From Caenorhabditis remanei (Eukaryota; Nematoda; Chromadorea; Rhabditida; Rhabditidae), in assembly GCF_010183535.1 (NCBI RefSeq), contig NC_071328.1, forward strand, positions 10,478,001 to 10,542,000: a stretch of DNA of 64,000 nucleotides. The letters run 5' to 3'. A model generated the notes under the pieces. It searched no databases, was not told where the DNA came from, and saw only the letters and a program-made list of their open reading frames with translations. Positions 49,651 through 60,355 of this stretch are shown in pieces (the stretch's first letter is position 1; each line of letters starts with the position of its first letter). The position numbers and the translations under genes were made by a program.

Positions 49651-50499
49651 ATGTCATTTCGTGAAAAAAGTCCGAGAAGGGTGGACGAAGAAAATAAAAC
49701 AGATGAAGATTTGGGAGATGCGTTGGCAGTTTGTCATCGTTGTGACGAATGTGGGGAGGTAATTTTCTTCTGTGAGTAAGAAAAAAGATTAACTAAGATA
49801 TTTCAAGATGATAAATTATGAAAGTTGGGCCGAGAGACAAGATGCTATGCTGGAATGTGGCCACACGTTTTGTATGAAATGCTTTCGACATTCAATACAA
49901 GGTGAGCTGTGCAGGTTTCTGAGTTTTGATAGTTCAAATAAAACAATTTCAGCTGAACATTCACTTGATAAATGTCCTGTCAAACAGCTGAAATGCCCTT
50001 TTCCGAAATGGTATGATTCTGAAAGGCCTTCGAAATCTGAGAAAAAAAAGATTGAAATTTCTCGAAAGTCCTACTACCGTAGGTCGAAACTTTGGAATTT
50101 CGAGTATAAAGGCCGTCCAATTGTGGTTTCCCTTAGGCGAGATGCCACTTATGGCAAGTTTATTCAAGGATATATATATATATATATATAGTTATGTTTT
50201 CAGGAGATTTGGAGAATCGTCTCGCACTGTTGCTCGCTGTTGATTTGAAAACTCATTTCATTTTAATTAATCTTCCAAGTTCATACAATGGTGGAGATGC
50301 CAATTACTTCATGCAAGCTGATGATTCTCTGACAAATGGTCCATACGAGAAGGACACTAAATTAAGATATCTCCGACATCCAAGAATTGCAGCTTTGAGT
50401 CTAGAAATTACGGAGAAGAAGAACCCGAGTTCTGAACCTCCATCAAAAGAAAGCCTTCAATCGCCTGGAACAAACTCGGAATCTAAAAATAAAAATTGA
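49651..50499 (+). CDS. RING-like zinc finger protein
   Basis: The start MSFREKSPRRVDEENKTDED was chosen; an in-frame extension upstream has no ATG. Spliced exons give CHRCDECGEMINYESWAERQ, LECGHTFCMKCFRHSIQ and LDKCPVKQLKCPFPK. This is a C-x2-C ... C-G-H-x2-C-x2-C ... C-P ... C-P pattern typical of RING fingers at the N-terminus. The rest (RPIVVSLRRDATYGDLENRL, FILINLPSSYNGGDANYF) is a globular domain I do not recognise, with a Ser/Pro-rich tail. The intron at about 50152-50203 begins with GC instead of GT. RING proteins are mostly E3 ubiquitin ligases; that role is inferred. Confidence 0.72.
50169..50192. repeat. TA microsatellite
   Basis: About ten TA units lie within the GC-AG intron of the RING-like gene. 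Confidence 0.9.
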
Positions 50500-50604
50500 A
50501 TTCTGAATCAAATTAGATTTTTAAATTTATTTTATACATAGCAAGAGTTTGATTCAATCCTAAAATGACTATGAATACACCCGAACTAATTATGCAGTAA
50601 AATA

Positions 50605-51684
50605 TCACAACAAATCTTTTGAATGAGTTTCAAATTGGTGAAAAGCTGCGATATCAGCTGGTTTCAGAAGATGCTGGTAGACACGAACTTTTCCATACAT
50701 TGGTTCTGAGTAGTAGGTGACCCGATGAGTCGGAAGAGTGGGCGAAACAGTCACGCGGTCTGCTGATAGTTGACGGAGAGGCTGTTGGAAGCAATTTTCG
50801 TCTGAAATTTAGAGAAACTGTTGAACTACATTAAACTCTAATGAGACTACACTCACCAATATACATGTGGTCTCCCGGGAAACAATTGGTGATCATGTTT
50901 TCTCCGATTGTTTTTATGGGTTGTGGACATATCGGCTTCTTGATATTTCCGTACTTGTCGCAATAATCCCAGTCTTTAATCTTAAAAATGAATTGAAGTA
51001 CGTCTTTAAAATGTATTCAACATACTTGAGCAAGACGAGTGAGCTCGTATACTTGTGGTGGTGGCAATGCATACTTTCCCGAGTATGCTTCAGCTACACA
51101 ATCTTTCGGATCAATCCAACTATATTCTGACATTTCAGAAGTACACAAGTCAATTGCTGGTTCATCTGAATAGAGTGTGAGCTTACGATATTGGCCAATT
51201 AATCATACCGTCAATTAGGACGAGATAAAACTTTGTTAGGAACCTTCGTGGATAGTTTGCGGGAGTGATAAAAGTGGTCCATTCAATGAGTTTATCAGAG
51301 CAAACAGATTGGGAAAGTTTTTGAAATTTCGATGCATCACTAACAACTTCTGCTTTCAAACTTGTCATTTCTGGATTATTCGCAGATGTTTGCCATCCAT
51401 TTTTCGTCAAGAGTACTCCGGATTCCTCGAAAAGTTCTCGGACAGCAGCAATTCTAAATTCATCGCCTAACTTCGAATCATACTTGTCTATCACTCCACC
51501 GGGAAACACCATTGTATTCGGCATGAATTTTGCAGTGTCTCCTCGTTTGAGCATAAGTACGCGACGTGACGATTTGCACGCTATAGAATGACAGAATTTG
51601 AATCAAGCTTTTTTGCATTTATAGCGTACCTAGAATGATCGAAGCAGCTGATCGCCAGTTTGTTGTAACTTTTCCCAGACACAT
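50605..51684 (-). CDS. Nudix hydrolase of the NUDT19 (CoA diphosphatase) type
   Basis: The minus-strand translation starts MCLGKVTTNWRSAASIILAC. The Nudix region is MPNTMVFPGGVIDKYDSKLG ... RIAAVRELFEESGVLL, containing the REx2EExG core for Mg2+-dependent pyrophosphate hydrolysis. As in NUDT19, a long insertion follows before WTTFITPANYPRRFLTKFYL and the PPPQVYELTRL motif. NUDT19-type enzymes hydrolyse CoA and acyl-CoA, often in peroxisomes. The C-terminal residues FETHSKDLL are not a classic SKL signal. Four exons are visible. The gene starts 179 bases after the exoc-7 stop on the same strand and could be its operon partner. Confidence 0.88.
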
Positions 51685-51862
51685 TCTGAACTTTGTTACT
51701 GATATTTTCTAAATTAATCGCAGAAGAGATTCAAGCCAATATAAAGGCTTCACTACAAAACTGGCATTCAAATGACTTATATTTATTTAAGTTACGTAAA
51801 GCAAGCAACAGATAATTTGATTTGGGAAAACATATCACAGTGTGTCACAGTATTATACATAT

Positions 51863-54093
51863 TTAATTTATTCTAGCAGATGAGAATAGATTTCTGATTG
51901 CCATTTCGAAAGTGTTTTCAGTATATTTTATGCCTTGCGGAAACACATGAAGTCGCTGGCATATGTCCAAAAGTAGTGAGTAGTTTTTCCAGATGCGTGC
52001 CTTCACTTCTGATTGGACGTTGGCAGAAATTTTTGGATCGGAAATGCAATAGTCCGTTTGCTGGGCGAGTACTTGATCGAAGTCACGAACGAATGTCTGA
52101 AGAAGTACTGTAGATTTGAAATTGCAATTACGACTTACACTCATTATGTGTTTCGCCATCTGTTTGTCTTCTCCAATCCTATCGACAGACTTAAGGATCG
52201 AAGCGATTCCATTCCAGCTCTTCAGATATTCATTAGTACAAGTAGCAATCTCTTCATGATAAAATGAAAGAATGTTCGAGTTCATTTCCGTAATTGCTGG
52301 AAGGAGACCATCTTGTTCATCAGCTAGTGTTTTGGCGATGTAGTTATAATTGTTGAGCAAAAATACAGTGGCTAATGTCGGATCGTCATACAGATTTGCT
52401 TTTTTTTTGAGCATACTTCCAAGAGCAGAAAGTATCCGGGCGAATAGTTTTGGTAACAAAAGATTCGTGCTGGTTCCCTGAGGAGCTGTCAATGCCAGAA
52501 CATGCTGTGTTACAGTAAGACGATAAGCTGTTAGACTTGAAAGGAAGTTGAGCGTCTGAAACAGTATAAACAAATTAATTGATGCTTTGAGATAAGCTAG
52601 AACTTCCAACGTACCGATGCAGTTGTTGGATGAACATTTCCATCAGGAGGCACGAACTTTGTAGTATCTTCATTTAGGTTCTCAATCACTTCATTCACAT
52701 AAGATGAACATTTCACTTGCAATTGTCGCATGAGGGAGTCGAATTGGACATCACCAATGCTGTTCTGAAAGCCGACTACGTGACAATGAATTAATACCTA
52801 TGACTATTTTCTTACCGTGGCTAAGTTATGAAACCTTGCAGAGTTTTGTGATAAAAGGTGAAGCAGAGGCAGCAGTGGAACGATTCCAATATCTTTTTCG
52901 TTTACAACTTTTTGTGTTTGAAGTACTACATATATTAATGGTCTTGAAACAAGCTCTCGAAAAACTTGTGCTCTTTTCGATGTATCCGGAATTGCTTTCA
53001 TCATGAGTTTTTCTTCTAATTCTAACAGACTCAGCAATGATGAACACATTATATGACAAGAATCTACATCAGCCAATATATCCGTTTTGTCAGAACGCTG
53101 TATTGGTTTACGTACAGTTGACCTGCAAAATACGGTAATTATTGTTTTAAAGTCCGAATGCGTCTTACAATTTGCTTCGCGAGGCCAACTGCATTGTCTT
53201 TTGTGCTTCCGCGATGTTTTTGATGTTTTTTAATATCTGGGCACCGCGGATTTCCGAATAGTATCCCAAGAAATGATGTGGTACACGAGGCTGCTTCAAA
53301 AGCCAGACACCGATTTTGATAATGGACTCTTCGTCAGTTAGAATTTTGACATCATTTAATCGAGGTGTCAGCTCGTTTTTCACAAACGGAGTTGGATCAA
53401 CATTGACACTATGTTTGAGAAGAAGCGTTTTGTAAGCTTTTTCAAGCATTGTGTATCCGGTATCTAGTGTTATCCTCATATTCTCTGTTTGACTTTTGTA
53501 GTTAGGGTGTGTTTCGAAGAATATTATAGCTTGTTGAAGACTCTCCATATTTTCTAGGTACGGATCCAAATCGACGGTTGGGTTACCATTGTTAATTGCA
53601 TTTTCAACGGTGCTTGTCTTCCCATAGAATTGAAGCGTGGCATCGATGGTATTAATGAGGCGTTGAATATCTGAAAACGCAGTGATTTTTTTTTTCATAT
53701 TGAATGTTCTTTTTCATCGTGTTTCAGAACAACTGATTGCAGATGATTTGCTATGAACATTTTTCTGCTAGCTAATGCTAAAAATAAGCCACTCATTACA
53801 GCTCCTTTAAAATTGTAGCTTACTATGTTGCTTCTTCTGTAATTTCCCGTTCGAGATGTGCATCGGGAGAACATTCTTCTCAAGAGAGCTCAAGCGTTGA
53901 TCAAACTTGTCAACAACTTTCTCGATTCCTTGCCTTATCTGCCCACTTTTGACGATGTTTTTCTCGAAGTTTAGTAACCATTCTTCTTCCTAGAACAATC
54001 TGAGTTTACTGACTAATTTTGTTCAATTGCGGTAAAATGTACCTGCGCGAGTTTTTTTGCGATCGATTCAGCTGCATTGTTGTCCGTTGTCAT
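51863..54093 (-). CDS. exoc-7: Exocyst complex subunit EXO70
   Basis: The minus-strand start gives MTTDNNAAESIAKKLAQ, then EEEWLLNFEKNIVKSGQIRQ and the long helical rods of EXO70 (DIQRLINTIDATLQFYGKTS, LEKAYKTLLLKHSVNVDPTP, LLPKLFARILSALGSMLKKK, FLLNNYNYIAKTLADEQDGL). The C-terminus is MAIRNLFSSARIN. EXO70 binds PI(4,5)P2 and Rho GTPases to bring the exocyst to the plasma membrane. Exons are separated by short introns. The start is divergent from tufm-2. Confidence 0.93.
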
Positions 54094-54495
54094 CTGAGAA
54101 GAGGTAGCTGATTAGATAACGTGACAAGGGCCCGATAACTGGCTAGCGGCTCGATGAAACGGGTCTAGACTTCTGAATGAGAGGAAAAACATAAAATTGC
54201 AATCGAACTTTTGTTTGTACGCGGATTTCTAGGCCACCCGGCCGTGTAGTCCTCGAGGACCAATTCAATTGCCACGCAATTTTTGTTGCATTGATTTTAA
54301 AGAGAATATTTGCCGCTGAATCAACTCATTATCATCATCCTACCTAACTTTATAAATAAATGTTTTGAATATACGTATTTATTCAAAACAAAATAACGAG
54401 TTTCGTCGTTTCTCCATCAATAATTCGCAATATTTATACTTTCAAGTACTAAAACAACATCAGCTTTGATCAGTTCAGAATGAATGTTGCAGGAA

Positions 54496-55950
54496 ATGAA
54501 CCCATGCTCGCTATCAGCTTTCACACGATCTGTTCTATTCAATCGATGCTCCTCACTAATACATCCCTACTCTAGATACGGGTTTGCCTTTTTTGCTACT
54601 GCTGCAAGCCCCAAAGTTAATGTCAACGTGGGAACTATTGGACACATTGATCATGGAAAAACAACTTTAACATCTGCAATTACACGAGTCCAGGCTAAAA
54701 AAGGTAGATCTTTTCAGTAAGATTTTTAATAGAAAATTGTTTCAGGTTTTGCAAAACACATCAAGTTCGATGAAATTGACAAAGGAAAAGAAGAAAAGAA
54801 AAGAGGAATCACCATCAATGTCGCTCATATCGGATATGAAAGTCCAGCACGCCGCTACTCGCATACTGACTGTCCAGGTCACTCAGATTTCATCAAAAAC
54901 ATGATCTGCGGAACTTCTCAAATGGATGTAGCTGTTCTCGTGATTGCAGCAACAGATGGAGTCATGGAACAAACGAAAGAGCATTTGATTCTAGCAAAGC
55001 AAGTTGGAGTGAAGAATATGGTAATTTTCATCAACAAAGCTGATTTGGTAGAAGAAGATGTATTAGATCTTGTCGAAATTGAAGCAAGAGAATTATTGAC
55101 AATTCATGGATTTAATGGCGATGCAACTCCAGTTATTCGCGGATCTGCTCTATCGGCTCTCGAGGGAGAAGATATTTCTTGTATCGACCGCCTCTTGGAA
55201 GCTTTGGATTCACTTCCAGAACCCGATAGAAATGAGAAGGACACTTTCGTAATGCCGATCGGATCAAAAACAGCTATCACAGGAAGAGGTAACTTCATAA
55301 TAATGTTTTTAAACCTAGTTTATCTTGAAAAATTGTTTTAGAACTCTTAATTCCCAGAGAACCGTCTATATTTTAAGTAAATTTTTACAGGAACTGTAAT
55401 TGTCGGTACACTGGAGCGAGGAGTTCTTAAAAAAGGAGATAAAGTTGAGATTAAAGGAGATGGACAAGTTCTTCAAACTACTGCTTCCGATATTCACGTT
55501 TTTGGCAAAAGTGTCAAAGAAGTACGTGCCGGTGATCATTGTGGAGTACTGTGTCGAGGAGTCAAAGCTGATACTGTCAAAAGAGGTATGTGGGCAGGAC
55601 ATCCAGGAGCGGTCACAATCACGAATCGCGTCAAAGTCGAACTATATCTTCTATCTGAGGCAGAAAATGGAAGAAAGATTGGAATTCGAACAGGTTTTAC
55701 TGACAAAATGTACTGCAGTACTTGGGATCAAGTGGGAAGATTCGATATGAATAATGAATTGCTGATGCCTGGAGAACATACTTCGGCTACCGTCCTTCTC
55801 ATGAAAGATATGCCGTTGAGAAAGGGGATGCCATTCACATTGAGAGAAGGAAGTAGTAAGACTACTATTGCAAGAGGAATCATTTCAGACCTTGAAGATC
55901 ACGTTACCGTTGAGAAACATAATCTGAAGAAGTCCGCTGAAAAGATTTGA
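54496..55950 (+). CDS. tufm-2: Mitochondrial elongation factor EF-Tu, second nematode type
   Basis: The N-terminus [20 protein letters not shown] is Ser/Arg-rich like a mitochondrial presequence. The G-domain motifs are GHIDHGKTT (G1), [13 protein letters not shown] (G2 region), DCPGH (G3) and NKAD (G4; usually NKCD). Domains 2 and 3 follow ([36 protein letters not shown]), and the C-terminus is [10 protein letters not shown]. Nematode mitochondria use two EF-Tus because their tRNAs lack arms; EF-Tu2 serves the D-armless serine tRNAs (established in C. elegans). The start at 54496 follows GTTGCAG|GAA, a possible trans-splice site; an in-frame ATG at 54484 lies upstream of it. Three introns are visible. 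First gene of a probable operon. Confidence 0.93.
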
Positions 55951-56184
55951 ACCCATATATTTGTTTGACTATTTTCTAGTAGGTTAGATTTTTTAGCTTG
56001 TTATTAAAATTTCGTTTTTTGTTTCTTTTTGTTTTTGTTTGTCAATCGAGATCATAACAGATACTCCGTTTGTAATAAACGTTCAAAGAATGCTTCCATT
56101 GAAACTAGTTATCGATACAGTTCCTATGTAACTGTGAAATATTTCAAATTTCGGCTAGCTTCTTGCTAATTCTCGAAACTTCAG
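55951..56184 (+). promoter_or_regulatory. Operon-type spacer between tufm-2 and cogc-5
   Basis: An AATAAA signal lies at about 56075, and a splice-type acceptor (GAAACTTCAG) abuts the cogc-5 ATG about 110 bases later. This is the spacing seen at SL2 trans-splice sites. Confidence 0.6.
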
Positions 56185-58459
56185 ATGTCAGGCAGAGTTG
56201 ACGAACAGCTCGACGATTTTCTGTGGGGAAAAACCGACGTGAAAGATTACCTCAAAAAGTGAGTTTTCTGTTCTTCAGTGTGCAACTTGAACTCGTGAGA
56301 AACTGCAAAGATAAATCTTTCAGAGTCGCCGAATGTGATTCTACTGTGGCTGACTCCCTCAATAGGAAAGTTGCGGGACTTCATGATACACTTGACAAAC
56401 AGCTTCGCAAAGGAGTTGAAACAAATCTTCCTCGTCTACTAGAACAAGTTCCCGCACTTCAGTCTCTGGAAGATACTCTACATTCAGTGCAAATGAGAAT
56501 GACATCGGTCACAAATGAATCTAATCGCTTAGCCTCTGTCTGTGATGATCTGACTATGAAACTTCGGGAGCAAACTCGACTATTAGAAGCTACAATGTCG
56601 AAAAGAAATATGGCATCAGATGCACAACGTTGTGAAGAACTTTTCGAATCACTGGAGAAAAGAAGTGACTTGGTGAAAAAGGCAGAGATTACCGCTGAAA
56701 TCAAAGAAATTCTGAATGATAACAAAAATCTTCGGAAAATCGGATGGCTCAAGAATATGGTGGATACCAAGCTCAAAGTAGCTGAAAATGAGGTACGGCG
56801 TAGTGGTGCCGAAGAACTTAAGCGAGGATTGGCATCTCTGAATAGTTCAATGGTTATTTCGGCTCGACGAGCGCTTCGGACTCTCAACTGTTTAGACTCG
56901 GAGCTTGAAGTGTTACTATCATCATCTGTAGTAGATCTAGATAAAAAATTGATAGAACTATCGAATGCCTCTCCAGAAATCGCTAATAAGTCACTACCAG
57001 TAGTAGCAGCAACTATTCAATCTCATTTGGAACAAGCCTCGATGCTTGGTGATGCTTACAAGAAAAAATTCTCTGAAAAGTTGGCCAGACTCATTCGTAG
57101 TAGAGTGCCTTTGGATACTCCATATGCCTTGAGATTTGTGCAGCAGTTGGGAAGAGTTTTCAACTCGAAAGGAGATAATTCTCCAGCTCTCAACGATTCT
57201 CTTCGTCCTCTCAAGAACTCGCTCCTAACTCACTCACTGTCTCATTTGCATAAACTGGTTGAGGAAAACGATTTCTCTACAGCACATGCAAACGCATTTG
57301 TTGATTTGATCAATTCGGCAATGGAAGAAGAACATAGAAAAGTTGATTGGGATGCAGATCTAAGCCAGAAAATGAGCAGCAATATTGAGAAGTGTATCGA
57401 GATCATTGCAAAAAAGCTGGAGGCGAATCTTCATCTGCAACGAGATGACTTGTTACTAGGTACTTTCCCTTTTTCCAAATTAATATTTTGAAACTTCTTT
57501 ACAACTTATAATGCTGTTCAACAATGACTTGCAGGAGACCGACTCACTGCGAATCAAATGGTGAATTATCGTCTTATTCAAACCGCTGACGGTATTATGA
57601 AACGCTGGCCCTCCGAATCGAAGAGTGTGGCTGCTGTACAAAAAGAAACACTAGATGCAATCGTGACAGAAGTTAAAAACTCAATCCGCGATATTGTTGC
57701 GAGAATGCATGTTGAAACACGTGGAATGACGAAGTCAGTAGCTCCTTACATGATCGAACTTCTCACCTACATAAATCACATTGATATGCACATGGCTCAT
57801 GTTTCTCGTGCAGTTTGTCATTCGCATATCCTCTCTCAAATAGCTGAATATGTCATAGACTCATTCATTCTTAATGCTACCCTAGTCAGATCTCATGGTT
57901 CGGACGAAAGGCAGCTTATTGTTATCGATTTCTCAAGGTAAGTTTCCCATAGGGAAAAATTGAGAATAACCGGTTTTTCAGGGTTTCTTTTTCTAATAAT
58001 CGAAATTTAACCAGAAAAAGTAGAATGAAAACAATTTTTAAAAATTTTTTTCAGACTACTGGAAGCCGTACGTTCTATGGAATGGCCATCGAAATATGGT
58101 GACACCTCTCGATTGTTGGATCTGTTTGGATCAGATGTAGATGTGATGCTGAAAGTAGAAGGTGTGAAGAAGTCAGTCCTTGTACAACTTCTTGTTTCTG
58201 ACAGTCCATCTGAGCTTCTGCTCCCAAATCAATCTGTTAAATGGGCGGTAAGCAATTGTCGATTTTAACTATCATTTTCGAAGATTTTCTTCAGCCCGAA
58301 GAATACGTGAAATGGTACGAAGAACATACAGAAATGGAAGTTCTCGCTTTCTTGAACGGACTAATTACATCGTACAATTCTTCTGTTATCTCACGTGGCC
58401 AACAACATTATGTGGAGAACTACCCTCGGATCATGCAACTTCTTCAAGACGCTTTCTAG
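56185..58459 (+). CDS. cogc-5: Conserved oligomeric Golgi (COG) complex subunit 5
   Basis: The start ATG directly follows TTCAG, giving MSGRVDEQLDDFLWGKTDVK. Next comes the COG5 N-terminal heptad region (VADSLNRKVAGLHDTLDKQL, PALQSLEDTLHSVQMRMTSV) and a helical body (AVAPYM-type segments, WPSESKSVAAVQKETLDAIV). It ends FLNGLITSYNSSVI ... YPRIMQLLQDAF. COG5 is part of lobe B of the Golgi tethering complex needed for retrograde vesicle traffic and glycosyltransferase retention. Five exons are visible. Second gene of the probable operon with tufm-2. Confidence 0.9.
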
Positions 58460-58651
58460 AAACGTTAATACACATTACTAACAAAAATGGGTTTATTTAT
58501 GCATGTGATAATATTTATTGTGAAAGAATAAACATTCAAGTATTACATTTTTCTATTCTCGCTTATTTTAGGTTATCTGACCTTTGATATTCATATGATT
58601 ATACTCCTTTGTTCTTTCCTTTTCTCATTTCTTATTTTTCTAGATTTTTAT

Positions 58652-59203
58652 ATGTCTGCGGAGGAGCAGTTACCATCAGAGATGACAGACGATGAAGATG
58701 ATATAAAAGAGATACACGAGGAAGATTCCACGAATGAAGAAGAAGACGAGAGTGATTCCGAAGACTGGGAAGAGGTGACGATGGTTGTAACCGTCAACGG
58801 AATTTTGGACGCTGATCTTGTGAGGGATGCCGTTGAACGGGATCTCATAAAATTGCGATATGGTGACACCGATGTCCCAGTTCTACAAGTAATTTTTATT
58901 ATCTTTCCGGCCTTTGGAATAGATATTTCAATGTCTAGTAAACTTCACATGTCTTCTGTTCAAACATACTTTTTCCAGATCAATAATTCCCTATACACAG
59001 CAGCCTGGAATCAAGACCTCGGCACAAACATAGTCCTTCAATCAAAGGGAAAAGAAATGGAGGTTGTCTCCTGTACGTCGACGATGATGGCTGCTGAAAA
59101 AGCTTTGCTAACATCTTTAAGCACTGAAGGATCGACTATTGCAGCGAAAGCCGAAGTTGCGCCACGGGCTGCATTGAGCCGAACACAACCACGAGGACAA
59201 TAA
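58652..59203 (+). CDS. TFIIIC small subunit (GTF3C6 / tau-55-like)
   Basis: Two exons encode MSAEEQLPSEMTDDEDDIK, an acidic N-terminus, then DWEEVTMVVTVNGILDADLV, VPVLQINNSLYTAAWNQDLG and TNIVLQSKGKEMEVVSCTST. This matches the barrel-forming domain of GTF3C6 (human: LVELSGIIDSD, PILQVDSYVFAGEYEDTLGT). TFIIIC recruits RNA polymerase III to tRNA genes. The gene follows cogc-5 by 193 bases with AATAAA at about 58526 and a TTTTTCTAG acceptor before the ATG, consistent with a third operon member. The short match makes the family call probable but not certain. Confidence 0.78.
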   Translation: MSAEEQLPSEMTDDEDDIKEIHEEDSTNEEEDESDSEDWEEVTMVVTVNGILDADLVRDAVERDLIKLRYGDTDVPVLQVIFIIFPAFGIDISMSSKLHMSSVQTYFFQINNSLYTAAWNQDLGTNIVLQSKGKEMEVVSCTSTMMAAEKALLTSLSTEGSTIAAKAEVAPRAALSRTQPRGQ

Positions 59204-60355
59204 AATCTTTTGATAAATTTTGAATTACCAACTTACAACTCGAATGAAAATATATCAATCAATGCATGCAAGTATTCCAAAAAAAATTATTTGTCTGGGC
59301 AATCTGCGTCTCCCACTTTTACTTTCAGTTGTTTCGCGCCATGGCGCCGCGCACACTTTTCGAATTCGCCTCCCTCATGGGTTGGCATGTGCAGACCCCT
59401 GTTCTCTGCATTATCTGCGACTCTTACTTTCGTAGGCTATCGCAACCTTCGTCACACATTCCCTCTTAATGTCTCTTTCTCTCTCTCTCTCCCTCCCTCT
59501 CACTCTTTTCTTCTCTGTAGGCTCGTCGACAAGACACATACATTCAGAGCAGGGACCTATTCTCAATTCGATATACGCGCACTGTGTCCCTCTTTTCCTC
59601 GCATCTTCTTGAAGCCTTCATCATCCAGACGACGTTCACACGCACACATACGGCAACTGCCCCACCCTTCTAGAAACACGAGCGAATAGAAAACGAAGAG
59701 GAGGAGAAAAAGAAGAAGAAGAAGGTACCCATTTTTCATTCTCTTTTGCCTCCTCATTCCACACTATCATCGATTTTTGTGAGTGAGCGTCAGAGCTACA
59801 GAACACGATGATATTGTCAAAAAATCGGTGAGAATTTGCTTGTAACGAAAATTTCTAAGAATCGTGCAGGTTTAAATTGTATTGAAGGTCAAAAACTTTG
59901 TTGCTTTCGGTTTTACAACTTCACTGAAACAAGTTTTCACAGTGCGTTTGAAAAATAAGTTTTAAAAACGCTTCTCGATCATTTCCTGTCATCTTATTCA
60001 AAATTTGTTAGGAATTTCAATTTTATTATTAAAAAAACCCAAATATAAATCGGTATGTGAAGAAGATCGTAGCCCAAAAATTATAGGAGCATTGCAAATA
60101 ATTGAACAAGGGTCTTCTTACGAATCCCGTTTATCGTCGTGTATTTCACGAGGACAAGCCACTTTTCAATCGATGAGCACGACGAATTCAGATGTGTATT
60201 GATTTATATAATCGGTTATGTAAATGCTACTAATTGAAGGTCGTAAAAAGATTCTACAATAAGTGGCAGATATGATCCTCAAATTATGTTCTTATTGTTG
60301 TGCAATAGATTAGGATCTCCCATTCGCCAATATTTTCACTTTTTGCAGAACAGAT
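59204..60355 (+). other. Interval upstream of met-1
   Basis: It contains a CT-dinucleotide tract (about 59474-59510), a GAA tract near 59697-59725, and likely 5' untranslated sequence of met-1. A frame open from 60005 to 60202 (SVCEEDRSPKIIGALQIIEQ ... MSTTNSDVY) has the composition of real coding sequence. However, I found no start codon and no upstream exon in matching phase. Confidence 0.4.
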
